Source: Panulirus ornatus
Taxonomy: Eukaryota; Arthropoda; Malacostraca; Decapoda; Palinuridae
NCBI RefSeq assembly: GCF_036320965.1
Contig: NC_092255.1
Span: 14,191,634-14,255,633 of the forward strand
Direction: 5' to 3'
DNA: 64,000 bases
The notes beneath the pieces were generated by a model. The model was not told the origin of the DNA, did not search any database, and saw nothing but the letters and a program-made list of their open reading frames with translations. Below, one piece after another: positions 9,843 through 22,140 of this stretch; the first letter of the stretch is position 1, and the number at the start of each line of letters is the position of its first letter. A program made the translations under genes and the position numbers.

Positions 9843-12695
9843 CTTGGGATGTTCAGTGTTGTAATTGGAAATGGTGAAGAGCTTCTAGATTTATGTGCTG
9901 AAAAAGGACTGGTGACTGGGAATATCTGGTTTAAAAAGAGAGATATACATAAGTATACATATGTAAGTAGGAGAGATGGCCTGAGAGCGTTATTGGATTA
10001 CGTGTTAATTGACAGGCACATGAAAGAGAGACTTTTGGATGTTAATGTGCTGAGAGGTGCAACTGGAGGATGTCTGATCATTATCTTGTGGAGGCGAAGG
10101 TGAACATTTGTAGAGGTTTTCAGAAAAGAAGAGAGAATGTTGGACATTGGTGAGAGTGAGCGAGCTTGGGAAGGAGACTTGTGTGAGGAAGTACCAGGAG
10201 AGACTGAGTGCAGAATGGAAAAAGGTGAGAACAAAGGACGTAAGGGGAGTGGGGGAGGAATGGGATGTATTTAGGGATGCTTGTGGCATGAGAAGCGGGG
10301 GAGGTGGGCAGATTAGAAAGGGTAGCGAGTGATATGATGAAGAAGTAAGATTGTTAGTGAAAGAGAAGAGAGAGGCATTTGGACAATTTTTGCAGGGAAA
10401 TAGTGCAAATGACTGGGAGATATATAAAAGAAAGAGGGAGGAGGTCAAGAGAAGAGTGCAAGAGGTGAAAAAGAGGGCAAATGAGAGTTGGGGTGGAAGA
10501 GTATCATGAGATTTTAGGGAGAATAAAAAGATGTTTTGGAAGGAGGTAAATAAAGTGCGTAAGACAAGAGAACAAATGGGAACATTGGATGGGGGCTAAA
10601 AGGGAGGTAATTACATGTAGTGGTGATGTGAGATGGAGTGATTATTTTTAAGGTTGTTGAATGTGTTAGATGATCGAGTTGCAGATATAGGGTGTTTTGG
10701 TCGAGGTGGTGTGTGAAGTGAGAGGGTTAGGAAGAATGACTTGGTAAACGGAGAAGAGGTAGTGAAAGCTTTGTGTTAGATGAAAGCCGGCTAGGCAGCG
10801 GGTTTGGATGTTATTGCAGAGGAATTTATTAAAAAAAGGGGTGACTGTGTTGTTGACTGGTTGGTAAGGACATTTAATGCATGCATGACTCATGGTGAGG
10901 TGCCTGAGGATTGGTGGAATGCATGCATTGTGCCATTGTACAAAGGCAAAGGGGACAAAGGTGAGTGTTCAAATGACAGAGGTGTAAGTTTGTTGAGTAT
11001 TCCTGGGAAATTATATGGGAGGATATTGATTGAGAGGGTAGGGGCATGTACAGAGCATCAGATTAGGGAAGAGCAGTGTGGTTTCAGAAGTGGTAGAGGA
11101 TGTGTGGATCATGTGTTTGCTTTGAAGAATGTTAGAAATACTTAGAAAAACAAATGGATTTGTATGTAACATTTATGGATCTGGAGATGGCATATGATAG
11201 AGCTGATAGAGATGCTTTGTGGAAGGTATTAAGAATATATGGTGTGGGAGACAAGTTTCTAGAAGCAGTGAAAAGTTTTTATCGAGGATGTAAGGCATGT
11301 GTATGAGTAGGAAGAGAGGAAAGTGATTGGTTCTCAGTGAATGTTGGTTTGCGGCAGGGGTGCATGATGTCTCCATGGTTGTTTAATTTGTTTATGGATG
11401 GGGTTGTTAGGGAGGTGAGTGCAAGAGTTTTGGAGAGAGGGGTAAGTATGCAGTCTGTTGTGGATGAGAGGGCTTGGGAAGTGAATCAGTTGTTGTTCGC
11501 TGATGATACAGCGCTGGTGGCTGATTTGGATGAGAAACTGCAGAAACTGGTGACTGAGTTTGGTAAAGTGTGTGAAAGAAGAAAGCTGAGAGTAAATGTG
11601 AATGAGAGCTAGGTTATTAGGTACAGTAGGGTTGAGGGACAAGTCAGTTGGGAGGCAAGTTTGAATGGAGAAAAACTGGAGGAAGTGAAGTGTTTTAGAT
11701 ATCTGGGGGTGGATCTGGCAGTGGATGGAACCATGGAAGTGGAAGTGAGTCATAGGGTGGAGGAGGGGGGCGAAAGTTCTGGGAGCGTTGAAATGTGTGG
11801 AAGACGAGAACATTATCTCGGAAAGCAAAAATGGATATGTTTGAAGGAATAGTGGTCCCAACAATGTTATATGGTTGCAAAGTGTGGGCTATAGATAGAA
11901 TTGTGCAGAGGAGGGTGGATGTGTTGGAAGTGAGATGTTTGAGGACAATATGTGGTGTGAGGTGGTTTGATTGAGTAAGTAATGAAAGGGTAAGAGAAAT
12001 GTGTGGTACTAAAAAGAGTGTGGTTGAGAGAGCAGAAGAGGGTGTTTTGAAATGGTTTGGTCACATGGAGAGAATGTGTGAGGAGAGATTGACAAAGAGT
12101 ATATATGTGTTGGAGGTGGAGGGAACGAGAAGTGCGAGACCAAATTGGAGGTGGAAGGATGGAGTGAAAAAGATTTTGAGCTATCAGGGCCTGAACATGT
12201 AGGAGGGTGAAAGGCTTGCAAGGAATAGAGTGAATTGGAATGATTTGGTATACCGGGGTCAACGTACTGTCAATGGATTGAACCAGGGCATGTGAAGCGT
12301 CTGGGGTAAACCATGGAAAGTATTGTGGGGCCTGGATGTGGAAAGGGAGCTGTGGTTTTGGTGCATTATACATTACAGCTAGAGACTGAATGTGAACGAA
12401 TGTGGCCTTTGTTGTCTTTTCCCAGCGCTACCTTGCACACAAGCGGGGGGAGGTGGTTGTCATTTCGTGTGTGGCAGGGTGGCGACAGGAATGAATAAAG
12501 GCAGCAAGTATAAATTATGTACATGTGTATATATGTATATGTCTGTGTATATATATGTATGTATACTTTAAAATTTATATGTGCGTATGTGGACGTGTAT
12601 GTATATACATGTGTATGTGGGTGGGTTGGGCCATTCTTTCATCTGTTTCCTTTACCTCACTAATGCGGGAGACAGTGACAAAGTATAATAAGAAT
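9843..12695 (+). mobile_element. 5'-truncated RTE copy with long 3' UTR (intron 3)
   Basis: It starts inside the endonuclease (FSVVIGNGEELLDLCAEKGL, then LLDYVLIDRHMKERLLDVNV). It continues through RT blocks (RGVSLLSIPGKLYGRILIER, GGFRSGRGCVDHVFALKN equivalents, NVGLRQGCMMSPWLFNLF, LLFADDTALVAD near 11495) to the C-terminal WFGHMERMCEERLTKSIY near 12060. The frame is broken in several places. The 3' UTR is the long version (GGGGCCTGGATGTGG at 12330, CGCTACCTTGCACAC at 12425) and ends with AATGCGGGAGACAGTGAC and AAAGTATAATAAG. Confidence 0.9.
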
Positions 12696-13719
12696 AATGA
12701 TGATAGTAAAAGGAGAGAAATATTAATTATTATTCATAAGAGAATAACAATAAAAGAATGGGTGCGAGACATTTTGGTTTTTCTCTGTCTGTTCCTTGCA
12801 CTACCTCACTAACTTGTGATAAGCAATCAAATATTAAAAAATTGGAAAGATGATTCTAATCCACCCCTTTCCTCCCATCAACACCAAAGCTAATTCATAT
12901 TTTGTCAACAGGTTCTTATATGTAGAATTCTCAGCCTTTATTGTTGAGTGTTCATACAGCAATTTAGACTTTTTGTTTGGATTCAAACATTTTCTACTCT
13001 GGATTGCATCTTGAATTATATAATGGAAGTGTGTGGGAAAGAGTGAGGAATGCATGTAATTTGTTAAATGAAACTGAGCAAAAGTTGTGGAATATAGAGA
13101 TACATTAACTTGGATACACCTAGTTCTAAACTTATGAAATGTCTTATCAACCTACAAGGAAAGGCACTTTGTGAGATTTAAAATCAGAGGCTTACCAGTT
13201 TTATGGCATGCTAGCTCAAGGGAGAATGGTGTATTTTAGTATGCTTGGTTGAATACATATGATTTAAACATTAAATGCAATTTTAATTGAAAAATAAAAT
13301 TGCCAACTCATAAACACTCATCAAAAACATTGTATATTATCTGTATTTGTCTTTATGTATGCATTATGATACAGAACACACACTTACATAGCATATCTTG
13401 ACATTATTAAATCCATGAATTATCTAATTTATGGCAAAAACAAAGTTTATGCATGAGGTTTCAACAAGCCACCATGCGGGGGCAGCACAAATGGGACCCC
13501 AGGTGTCATTTTCTGGTTGAGGAAGTGGCAGCAAATGGTGCATGATGTACAAACTTTTTTTTTAGTCATATTTCACTGAGAAGGAATGCTGTATATTATG
13601 ACCTGTCGTAATTCACAACCAAAGGGTTAACAAAAAGGATCATAGAATTTCTGCCGTTTAGTTTGTGATATTATTGAAACTTTTATATCTTAATCTTGAA
13701 ATAAATTTCTTTCATCCAG
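12696..13719. other. Intron 3, right part
   Basis: Apparently unique intron sequence without a recognised gene or element. Almost all of it reappears, with many indels, at about 20150-21213. Confidence 0.6.
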
Positions 13720-13865
13720 GTGTACCTCCTCCTTACCTGGACATGCAGAAGCTGTTCTGTCAGTTTCATTTAGTCCCGATGGGCAACATTTGGCTTCCGG
13801 GTCTGGGGATACTACTGTTCGCTTCTGGGATGTCTACACCGAAACACCGCACTTCACTTGCAAAG
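13720..13865 (+). CDS. NLE1: NLE1 coding exon 4: WD repeat 1
   Basis: The acceptor is TTTCATCCAG and the donor is AAAG|GTGAAA. The exon encodes [20 protein letters not shown], then [19 protein letters not shown] and TETPHFTCK, a complete WD40 blade with GH and WD dipeptides, nearly identical to known Notchless proteins. It joins phase 2 at the left and phase 1 at the right. A noisy second copy lies at 21214-21365 and a clean partial copy near 28540; both are described separately. Confidence 0.96.
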
Positions 13866-14076
13866 GTGAAATTTGTGATGCACTTATGAGAAATATAATC
13901 AGTATGTTTACCATACAGTGGTTAAATTGATGAGAACTACTATTGACGTTTGTGTAAATAAATTATACATTTCCCTTTTCCATAGCCAGAGGTTGAACTA
14001 TTATGTGACATTCATTCTTTCATTTCATTTCAAGCTAGAAGTTTCAGTTTTCTAAATTATTTCTTACATTTTTCAT

Positions 14077-14133
14077 ATGTATATATATGTATATGTGTGT
14101 GTGTATATGTGCGTATGTATGTGTGTGTATGTA

Positions 14134-14150
<17 letters not shown>
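14077..14150. repeat. (TG)n/(TA)n microsatellite in intron 4
   Basis: Alternating TATATG, TGTGTG and TATATA tracts run directly into the poly-T of an antisense RTE. The segment 14021-14150 is also present at 63236-63380. Confidence 0.9.
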
Positions 14151-14167
<17 letters not shown>

Positions 14168-15985
14168 TTTTATACTTTGTCGCTGTCTCCCGCGTTTGCG
14201 AGGTAGCGCAAGGAAACAGACGAAAGAAATGGCCCCCCCCCCCCCCCATACACATGTACATACACACGTCCACACACGCAAATATACATACCTACACAGC
14301 TTTCCATGGTTTACCCCAGACGCTTCACATGCCCCGATTCAATCCACTGACAGCACGTCAACCCCGGTATACCACATCGTTCCAATTCATTCTATTCCTT
14401 GCCCTCCTTTCACCCTCCTGCATGTTAAGGCCCCGATCACACAAAATCTTTTTCACTCCATCTTTCCACCTCCAATTTGGTCTCCCTCTTCTCCTCATTC
14501 CCTCCACCTCCGACACATATATCCTCTTGGTCAATCTTTCCTCACTCATTCTCTCCATGTGCCCAAACCATTTCAAAACACCCTCTTCTGCTCTCTCAAC
14601 CACGCTCTTTTTATTTCCACACATCTCTCTTACCCTTATGTTACTTACTCGATCAAACCACCTCACACCACACATTGTCCTCAAACATCTCATTTCCAGC
14701 ACATCCATCCTCCTGCGCACAACTCTATCCATAGCCCATGCCTCGCAACCATACAACATTGTTGGAACCACTATTCCTTCAAACATACCCATTTTTGCTT
14801 TCCGAGATAATGTTCTTGACTTCCACACATTCTTCAAGGCTCCCAGAATTTTCGCCCCCTCCCCCACCCTATGATCCACTTCCGCTTCAATGGTTCCATC
14901 CGCTGCCAGATGCACTCCCAGATATCTAAAACACTTCACTTCCTCCAGTTTTTCTCCATTCAAACTCACCTCCCAATTGACTTGACCCTCAACCCTACTG
15001 TACCTAATAACCTTGCTCTTATTCACATTTACTCTTAACTTTCTTCTTCACACACTTTACCAAACTCAGTCACCAGCTTCTGCAGTTTCTCACATGAATC
15101 AGCCACCAGCGCTGTATCATCAGCGAACAACAACTGACTCACTTCCCAAGCTCCCTCATCCCCAACAGACTTCATACTTGCCCCTCTTTCCAAAACTCTT
15201 GCATTCACCTCCCTAACAACCCCATCCATAAACAAATTAAACAACCATGGAGACATCACACACCCCTGCCGCAAACCTACATTCACTGAGAACCAATCAC
15301 TTTCCTCTCTTCCTACACGTACACATGCCTTACATCCTCGATAAAAACTTTTCACTGCTTCTAACAACTTTCCTCCCACACCATATATTCTTAATACCTT
15401 CCACAGAGCATCTCTATCAACTCTATCGTATGCCTTCTCCAGATCCATAAATGCTACATACAAATCCATTTGCTTTTCTAAGTATTTCTCACATACATTC
15501 TTCAAAGCAAACACCTGATCCACACATCCTCTACCACTTCTGAAACCACACTACTCTTCCCCAATCTGATGCTCTGTACATGCCTTCACCCTCTCAATCA
15601 ATACCCTCCCATATAATTTACCAGGAATACTCAACAAACTTATACCTCTGTAATTTGAGCACTCACTCTTATCCCCTTTGCCTTTGTACAATGGCACTAT
15701 GCACGCATTCCGCCAATCCTCAGGCACCTCACCGTGAGTCATACATACATTAAATAACCTTACCAACCAGTCAACAATACAGTCACCCCCTTTTTTAATA
15801 AATTCCACTGCAATACCATCCAAACCTGCTGCCTTGCCGGCTTTCATCTTCCGCAAAGCTTTTACTACCTCTTCTCTGTTTACCAAATCATTTTCCCTAA
15901 CCCTCTCACTTTGCACACCACCTCGACCAAAACACCCTATAATCTGGCCACTCTATCATCAAACACATTCAACAAACCTTCATAA
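14151..15985 (-). mobile_element. Antisense RTE copy, 5'-truncated (intron 4)
   Basis: The 3' end is the poly-T at 14151-14171, followed by the family tail. The minus strand encodes the C-terminal part (MNKSKVIRYSRVEGQVNWEV and on, about 15026 to 14358), the RT palm (DQVFALKNVCEKYLEKQMDL to LLFADDTALVADSCEKLQKL, 15523 to 15056) and the RT fingers (LVNREEVVKALRKMKAGKAA, about 15890). It is split by a 1-base deletion near 15050 and by a stop near 15550. It is truncated at the codons for LLNVFDDRVAD. The 3' UTR is the short version. This is the same insertion as 23384-24693, judging by the identical 5' truncation point. Confidence 0.9.
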
Positions 15986-16056
15986 TATATATATATATAT
16001 AATATATATATAATAATATATTTTTTTTTTTTCATACCATTCGCCATTTCCCGCAA

Positions 16057-16348
16057 AAAAAAATTGTTTAAAAAAAATTTTGTTTTTTTTTAAAAAAAAA
16101 TTAAAAAATAAAAAAAATTTTTTAAAAAAAAAAAAAAAAAATTTTTTTTTTAAAAAAAAAATTTGAAATATTTTTTTAAAAAAATTTTTTTTATTTTTTT
16201 AAAAATTTAAAAATTTTTAAAAATTTTTTAAAAAAAATTTAAAAAAAAAAATTTTTTAAAAAATTAAAAAAATTTAAAAAAAATTTTTTATATTTTTAAA
16301 ATAAAAATTTTAAAAAAAATTTTAAAAATTAAAAATTTTAAAAAAAAA
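16057..16348. repeat. A/T homopolymer block, probable sequencing artefact
   Basis: Nearly 300 bases are built only of long A and T runs. It interrupts the non-autonomous element exactly between CATTTCCCGC and GGTAGCGTTAAGAACAG. In the clean copy at 24750-24790 these are separated by only about 10 bases. Confidence 0.85.
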
Positions 16349-16602
16349 GGTAGCGTTAAGAACAGGAGGGGCCCTTTTGAGGGATACCCTCACCTTGGCC
16401 CCTTCCTGTCTTCTTTGAAAATTTAAAAAAAAAAAATGAGGGGGAGGATTTCCACCCCCCGCCCCCCTTTCCCTTTAGTCCCCTTTGACACGCAGGGAAA
16501 CGGGGAAGAAATTCCCTTTCTCCCTATATATATAAATATTATATATATATAAATATATATATATAAATATATAATAATATATATAAATATATAATATATA
16601 TT

Positions 16603-19600
16603 ATCCCTGGGATAGGGGTGAAAGAATACTTCCCCGAAAATTCCTCCGGAAAAAGAGGCGATAAAAGGCGGGGGGGGCCAAAAAACCCTCCCCTCCTTGT
16701 ATTTTTTAACTTCTAAATGGGAACACAGAAGAAGGAGTCACGCGGGGAGTGCCATCCTCCTCGAAAGGCTCAGTGGGGTGTCTAAATGGGGGGGTGTGTG
16801 GATGTAACAAGATGTGAAAAATGAGAGATGGGTTTATATTTTTTGAGGAAAGGAACCTGGATGTTTTGGTTTCGGGAGTGAAACGAAGCCAAGGGTAAAG
16901 GGAAAGAGTGGTTTTGGAAAGGGTCTTGGGATAAATCAGGGTTAGTGAGAGGAAAAGACAAGGGAAGAAGTAGCAGTACTCCCTGAAACAGGAGTTGGGG
17001 ATTTATGTGAAGAATTTAAGAAAGTAAATTCTCGTTAAATTTTGGGGTAAAACTGAAAGTTGATGAGAGAGAGGGGTGATTTTTGTGGCATATCACCTGG
17101 GCATGAGAAGAAATCATAGAAGGCAAGTGTTTGGGAGCAGCTGAATGAGTGGTGTTAGTGGTTTTTGATGCACGAGACCGGGTTATAGTGATGGGTGAAT
17201 TTGAATGCAAAGGGAGTAATGTGGCAGTTGAGGGAATAATTGGTATACATGGGGTTTTCAGTGTTGTAAATGGAAATGGTGAAGAGCTTGTAGATTTATG
17301 TGCTGAAAAAAGGACTGGTGATTGGGAATACCTGGTTTAAAAAGCGAGATATACATAAGTATACTGTATGTAAGTAGGAGAGATGGCCAGAGAGCGTTAT
17401 TGGATTACGTGTTAATTGACAGGCGTGCGGGAAAAAAAGAGAGACTTTTGGATGTTAATGTGCTGAGAGGTCCCAAACTGGAGGGATTCTGATCATTATC
17501 TTGTGGAGGCTAAGGTGAAGATTTGTAAGGTTTTCAGAAAAGAAGAGTGAATGTTGGGTGAAGAGGGTGGTGAGAGTAAGTGAGCTTGGAAGGAGACTTG
17601 GTGAGAGTACCAGGAAAAGACTGAGTAAAAGAATGGAAAAAGGTGAAAAACAATGGAAGTAAGGGGAGTGGGGGAGGAAAGGGATGTATTTGGGAATCAG
17701 TGATGGATTGCCAAAAGATGCTTGTGGCATGAGAAGCGTGGGAGGTGGGTTGATAGAAAGGGTAGTGAGGGGTTGGATGAAAAAAGTAAGATTATTAGTG
17801 AAAGAGAAGAGAGAGGCATTTGGACGATTTTTTGCAGGAAAAAAATGGGAATGAGTGGGAGATGTATAAAAGAAAGAGACAGGAGGTCAAGAGAAAGGTG
17901 CAAGAGGTGAAAAAGAGGGCAAATGAGAGTTGGGGTGAGAGAGTATCTTTTAAAATTTTTGGGAGAATAAAAAGAAGTTCTGGAAGGAGGTAAATAAAGT
18001 GCGTAAGACAAGGGAGCAAATGGGAACTTCAGTAAGGGCGCAAATGGGAGGTGATAACAAGTAGTGGTGATGTAGAAGGAGATGGAGTGAGTATTTTGAA
18101 GGTTTTTGAATGTGTTTGATGATAGAGTGGCAGAATATAGGGTGTTTTGGTCGAGGTGGTGTGCAAAGTGAGAGGTTAGGGAAAATGATTTGGTAAACAG
18201 AGAAGAGGTAGTAAAAGCTTTGCGGAAGATGAAAGCCGGCAAGGCAGCAGGTTTGGATGTTATTGCAGTGGAATTTATTAAAAAAGGGGGTGACTTATTG
18301 TTGACTGGTTGGTAAGGTTATTAATGTATGTATGACTCATGGTGAGGTGCCTGAGGATTGGCGGAATGCATGCATAGTGCCATTGTACAAAGGCAAAGGG
18401 GATAAGAGTGAGTGCTCAAATTACAGAGGTATAAGTTTGTTGAGTATTCTGGTAAATTATGGAGGGTATTGATTGAGAGGGTGAAGGCATGTACAGAACA
18501 ATCAGATTGGGAAGAGCAGTGTGGTTTCAGAAGTGGTAGAGATGTGTGGATCAGGTGTTTGCTTTGAAGAATGTATGTGAGAAATACTTAGAAAAGCAAA
18601 TGGATTTGTATGTAGCATTTATGGATCTGGAGAAGGCATATGATAGAGTTGATAGAGATGCTCTGTGGAAGGTATTAAGAATATATGGTGGGGGGGCAAG
18701 TTGTTAGAAGCATGAAATGTTTTATCGAGGATGTAAGGCATGTGTAAAGTGTAGGAAGAGAGGAAAGTGATTGGTTCTCAGTGAATGTAGGTTTGCGGCA
18801 GGGGGGTTGATGTCCCCCAGGGTTTTTTAAATTTTTGTTTTAGGGATGGGGTTGTTAGGGAGGTGAATGCAAGATTTTTTGGAAAGGGGGGAAAGTATGG
18901 TCTGTTGGGGATGAGAGGGTTTGGGGAAGTAAAATTCAGATTTTTTTCGCTGATGAAAACAGCCCTGGGGCTGATTTATGAAAACTGCAAAACTGGACGG
19001 GTTTTTGGTAAAGTGTGAGAAAGAAAAAAGCAAGAGTAAATTTTAATAAGAGCGGGTTTATTAGGTACAGTGGGGTTTGGGGGCAAGTAAATTGGGAGGA
19101 AGGGTTTGAAGGGAAAAAAACTGGGGGGAAGTAAAGTGTTTTAGAAATCTGGGGGTGGATCTGGATGGATGGAACCATGGAAGTGGAAAGGGGGATCATA
19201 GGTGGGGGGGGGGGGCAAAAATTCGGGACCCTTAAAAATTGTGGAAGCGAAAACCATTATCTTGGAAAGAAAAAAGGGGTATGTTTGGGGGAATAGGGGT
19301 TTCCCAACAATTTTTTAAAATTTTTTGGAAAGGGGGGGCTATGGATAAATTGTGCGAGGAGGTGGAGTTTGGGAAAAGGAGATGTTTGGGACAATTGTGG
19401 TGTGGGTGGTTTAAAATTGGAAGAAAAGAAAAGGGTAAAGAAAGGTAAAAATAAAAAAGGGGGTTTGGGGGAGCAAAAAGGGTTTTTTTGAAAGGGTTTT
19501 GGGACAGGGAAAAGAATGGTGGGGAAAGATTGCCCAAAGGGGAAAAAAAATTTGGAGGTGGAGGGAACGAGAAGGGAACCCAAAATTTTGGAGGGGGAAA

Positions 19601-20150
19601 AGGATGGAGTGAAAAAGATTTTGAGCTATCAGGGCCTGAACATGTAGGAGGGAGAAAGGCTGCCAAGGAATAGAGTGAATTTGAAATGATTTGGTATACC
19701 GGGGATCAACTACTGTCAATGATTGAACTACCAGGCAAAGTGAAGCTCTGGGGTAAACCATGGAAAGTATTGTGGGGCCTGGATGTGGAAAGGGAGCTGT
19801 GGTTTTGTGCATTATACATTACAGCTAGAGACTGAATTGTGAACGAATGATGGCCTTTGTTGTCTTTTCCCCCCCATCGCTACCTTGCACACAAGCGGGG
19901 GGAAGGTGGTGTCATTTCATGTGTGGCAGGGTGGCGACAGGAATGAATAAAGGCAGCAAGTATAAATTATTACATGTGTATATATGTATATGTCTGGTGT
20001 ATATATGTATTATACTTTAAAATTTTAATATGTGCGTATGTGGACGTGTATGTATATACATGTTGTATTGTGGGTTGGTTGGGCGAAAAACATTCTTTCA
20101 TCTTGGGGGGGTTTTCCTTTACCTCACTAATATGCGGGAGACAGTGACAA
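16603..20150 (+). mobile_element. Garbled RTE copy, apparently chimeric
   Basis: The 5' leader (TCCCTGGGATAGGGGTGAAA), endonuclease (about 16790-17540), RT (about 18180-19000) and C-terminal parts are recognisable through dense indels. The 5' half resembles young copy A. The 3' end (GAGCTATCAGGGCCTGAACA and the long 3' UTR) matches the older copy at 9843-12695. The switch lies at about 18.8-19.6 kb. No usable frame. Confidence 0.75.
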
Positions 20151-21213
20151 AGTATACTAAGAATAATGATGATCGTAAAAAAAGGCGAGAATATTAATTA
20201 TTTTTTCATAAGAGAATAACAAATAAAAAAGAATGGGTGCGAGACATTTTGTTTTTCTCTGTCTGTTCCTGCACTACCTCACTCTAACATTGTGATAACA
20301 ATCAAAAATTAAAAAATTGTAAAGATGATTCAAATCCCACCCATTCCACCCCTTTCCTCCCATCAACACCAAAGCTAATTCATTTTTTGTCAACAAGGTT
20401 CTTATATTAGAATTTCTCAGCCTTATTGTTGAGTGTTCATAAACCGCAATTTAGACTTTTTGGTTTGGATTAAAAACATTTTCACTCTGGATTTGCATCT
20501 TGAATGTATATAATGGAAGTGTGTGGGAAAGATGAGGAATGCAGTAATTAGTTTAAATTAAACTGAGGCAAAAGTAGGTGAAAATAAGAGATAATTAACG
20601 TGGATACACCTATTCTAAACTTATGAAATGTCTTACCACCTACAAGGAAAGGCAACTTATGTGAGATATAAAATCAGAGGCTTACCAGTTTTATGGCATG
20701 CTAGCTCAAGGAGAATGGTGTATTTTAGTATGCTTGGTTGAATACATATGATATAAACATTAATTGCCAATTTTAAAATTTAAAATTGAAAATTGCCAAC
20801 TCATAATCACTCATCAAAAACATTGATAATATCTGTATTTGTCTTATGTAGGCATTATGATACAGAACACACACTACATAGCATATCATTGACATTATAA
20901 ATCCTGAATTATCTAATTTATGGCAAAAACAAAGTTTAATGCATGAGGTTTCAAAACAAGCCCCCCATGCGGGGCAGCACAAATGGGACCCAGTGTCATT
21001 TTTCTGGTTGAGGAAGTGGCAGCAAATGGTGAGCATGATGTACAAACTTTTTTTTTTGTCATATTTCACTGAAAGAAATGCGTATATTATGACCTGTCTA
21101 ATTCACAACCAAAGGTTAAAAAAAAAGGATTCATAAATTTCTTGGCGTCTGCCGTTTAGTTTGGATATTATGAAACTTTTATATCTTAATCTGAAATAAA
21201 TTCTTTCATCCAG

Positions 21214-21365
21214 GGTGACCTCCTCCTTACCTGGACAGCAGAACTGTTCTGTCAGTTTCATTTAGTCCCGATGGGCAACATATTGGCTTCCCGGTTCTGG
21301 GGATCTACTGTTCGCTTATCTGGGATGTCTACACACCGAAACACCGCACTGTTCACTTGCCAAAG
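21214..21365 (+). pseudogene. NLE1: Garbled second copy of NLE1 exon 4
   Basis: Both splice-site contexts are kept (CTTTCATCCAG on the left, CAAAG|GTGAAA on the right) and most of exon 4 is recognisable. Several indels break the frame: one in the CTSSL codons, one in GHAEA, one in GSGD and one in TPHF. The flanking introns are copied too. It is most likely an assembly artefact. If real, it is a frameshifted exon that could not be spliced in productively. Confidence 0.75.
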
Positions 21366-21639
21366 GTGAAATTTGTGATGCCCATAATGAGAAATATAAT
21401 CATATGTTATTACCATACAGTGGTTAAATTGATGAGACCTACTACACGTTGTGTAAAAAAAATTATACATTTCCCTTTTCCATAGCCAGAGGTTGAACTA
21501 TTATGTTGACATTCATCTTTCATTTCAGTTCAAGCTAGAAGTTTCAGTTTTCCTAAATTATTTCTACATTTTTCATATGTATATATATGTATATGTGTGT
21601 GTGGTATATGTGCTATGAAAATGTTTGGGGTAAGTTTTT

Positions 21640-22140
21640 TTTTTTTTTTTTTTTTTTTTATTTTTTTTTTTTTTTTACCGAGTCGGGGCGTTGTCGGGGG
21701 GGGCGGGGGTCCCCCTTGTCGCGTTTCGTGTTAGCGTTCTCACCTGTCCCGCGCCCCTCGGGGTCATCCGGGTGTCGTCCTCTCCCCCGTCTCCTCCGGG
21801 GGGGTGCCGGCGGGGGGGGGGAGTGGGGGGGGTTGGTGGGTTGCTGGGTGGGTGGGGGTGTGGGTGTCGCATGTTTTCCCGCCCTGGGGGGGCACTGTGT
21901 CGGAGGGGTGGGGGGTGGGGTGGCGGGGGGGGGGGGGGGGGGGGGGGTAGTGGCGTTTGGTATGGGGTGGGGGGGGCGGGGGGGGGGGGGGGGGTGCAGG
22001 GGGCGGTGCGCTATGGAGCTTGCGGGGCGTGGGGGCGGTTGTGTTCTGCATTGGGTTCTGGGGATGGCGCGGGGGGGGTTGGGGGGCATTCTTCTCTTTC
22101 CGTCTGTTTCCCCTCCGTCCTTGCGCTAGGTTCCCAAGTC
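21640..22140. other. Extreme G-rich block
   Basis: Long G runs alternate with short C/T pieces. At 22091-22130 fragments of the RTE tail (CTTTCCGTCTGTTTCCCC, then CCTTGCGCTAGG) are still visible. It is therefore probably a corrupted read of the (TG)n tract and 3' UTR, not a real GC island. Reading frames here give only Gly/Pro runs. Confidence 0.65.

Noticed and set aside
14077..14874. Open frame of 265 codons on the plus strand (and a 237-codon one beside it)
   Set aside because: They are the antisense shadow of an RTE plus its microsatellite. They have Pro/Ser/His-rich content, no domain, and the same pattern opposite every RTE copy.
16603..20150. A genuinely old, highly diverged RTE copy
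   Set aside because: The differences are dominated by homopolymer indels rather than substitutions, start and stop with the corrupted block, and affect unique intron and exon sequence equally.
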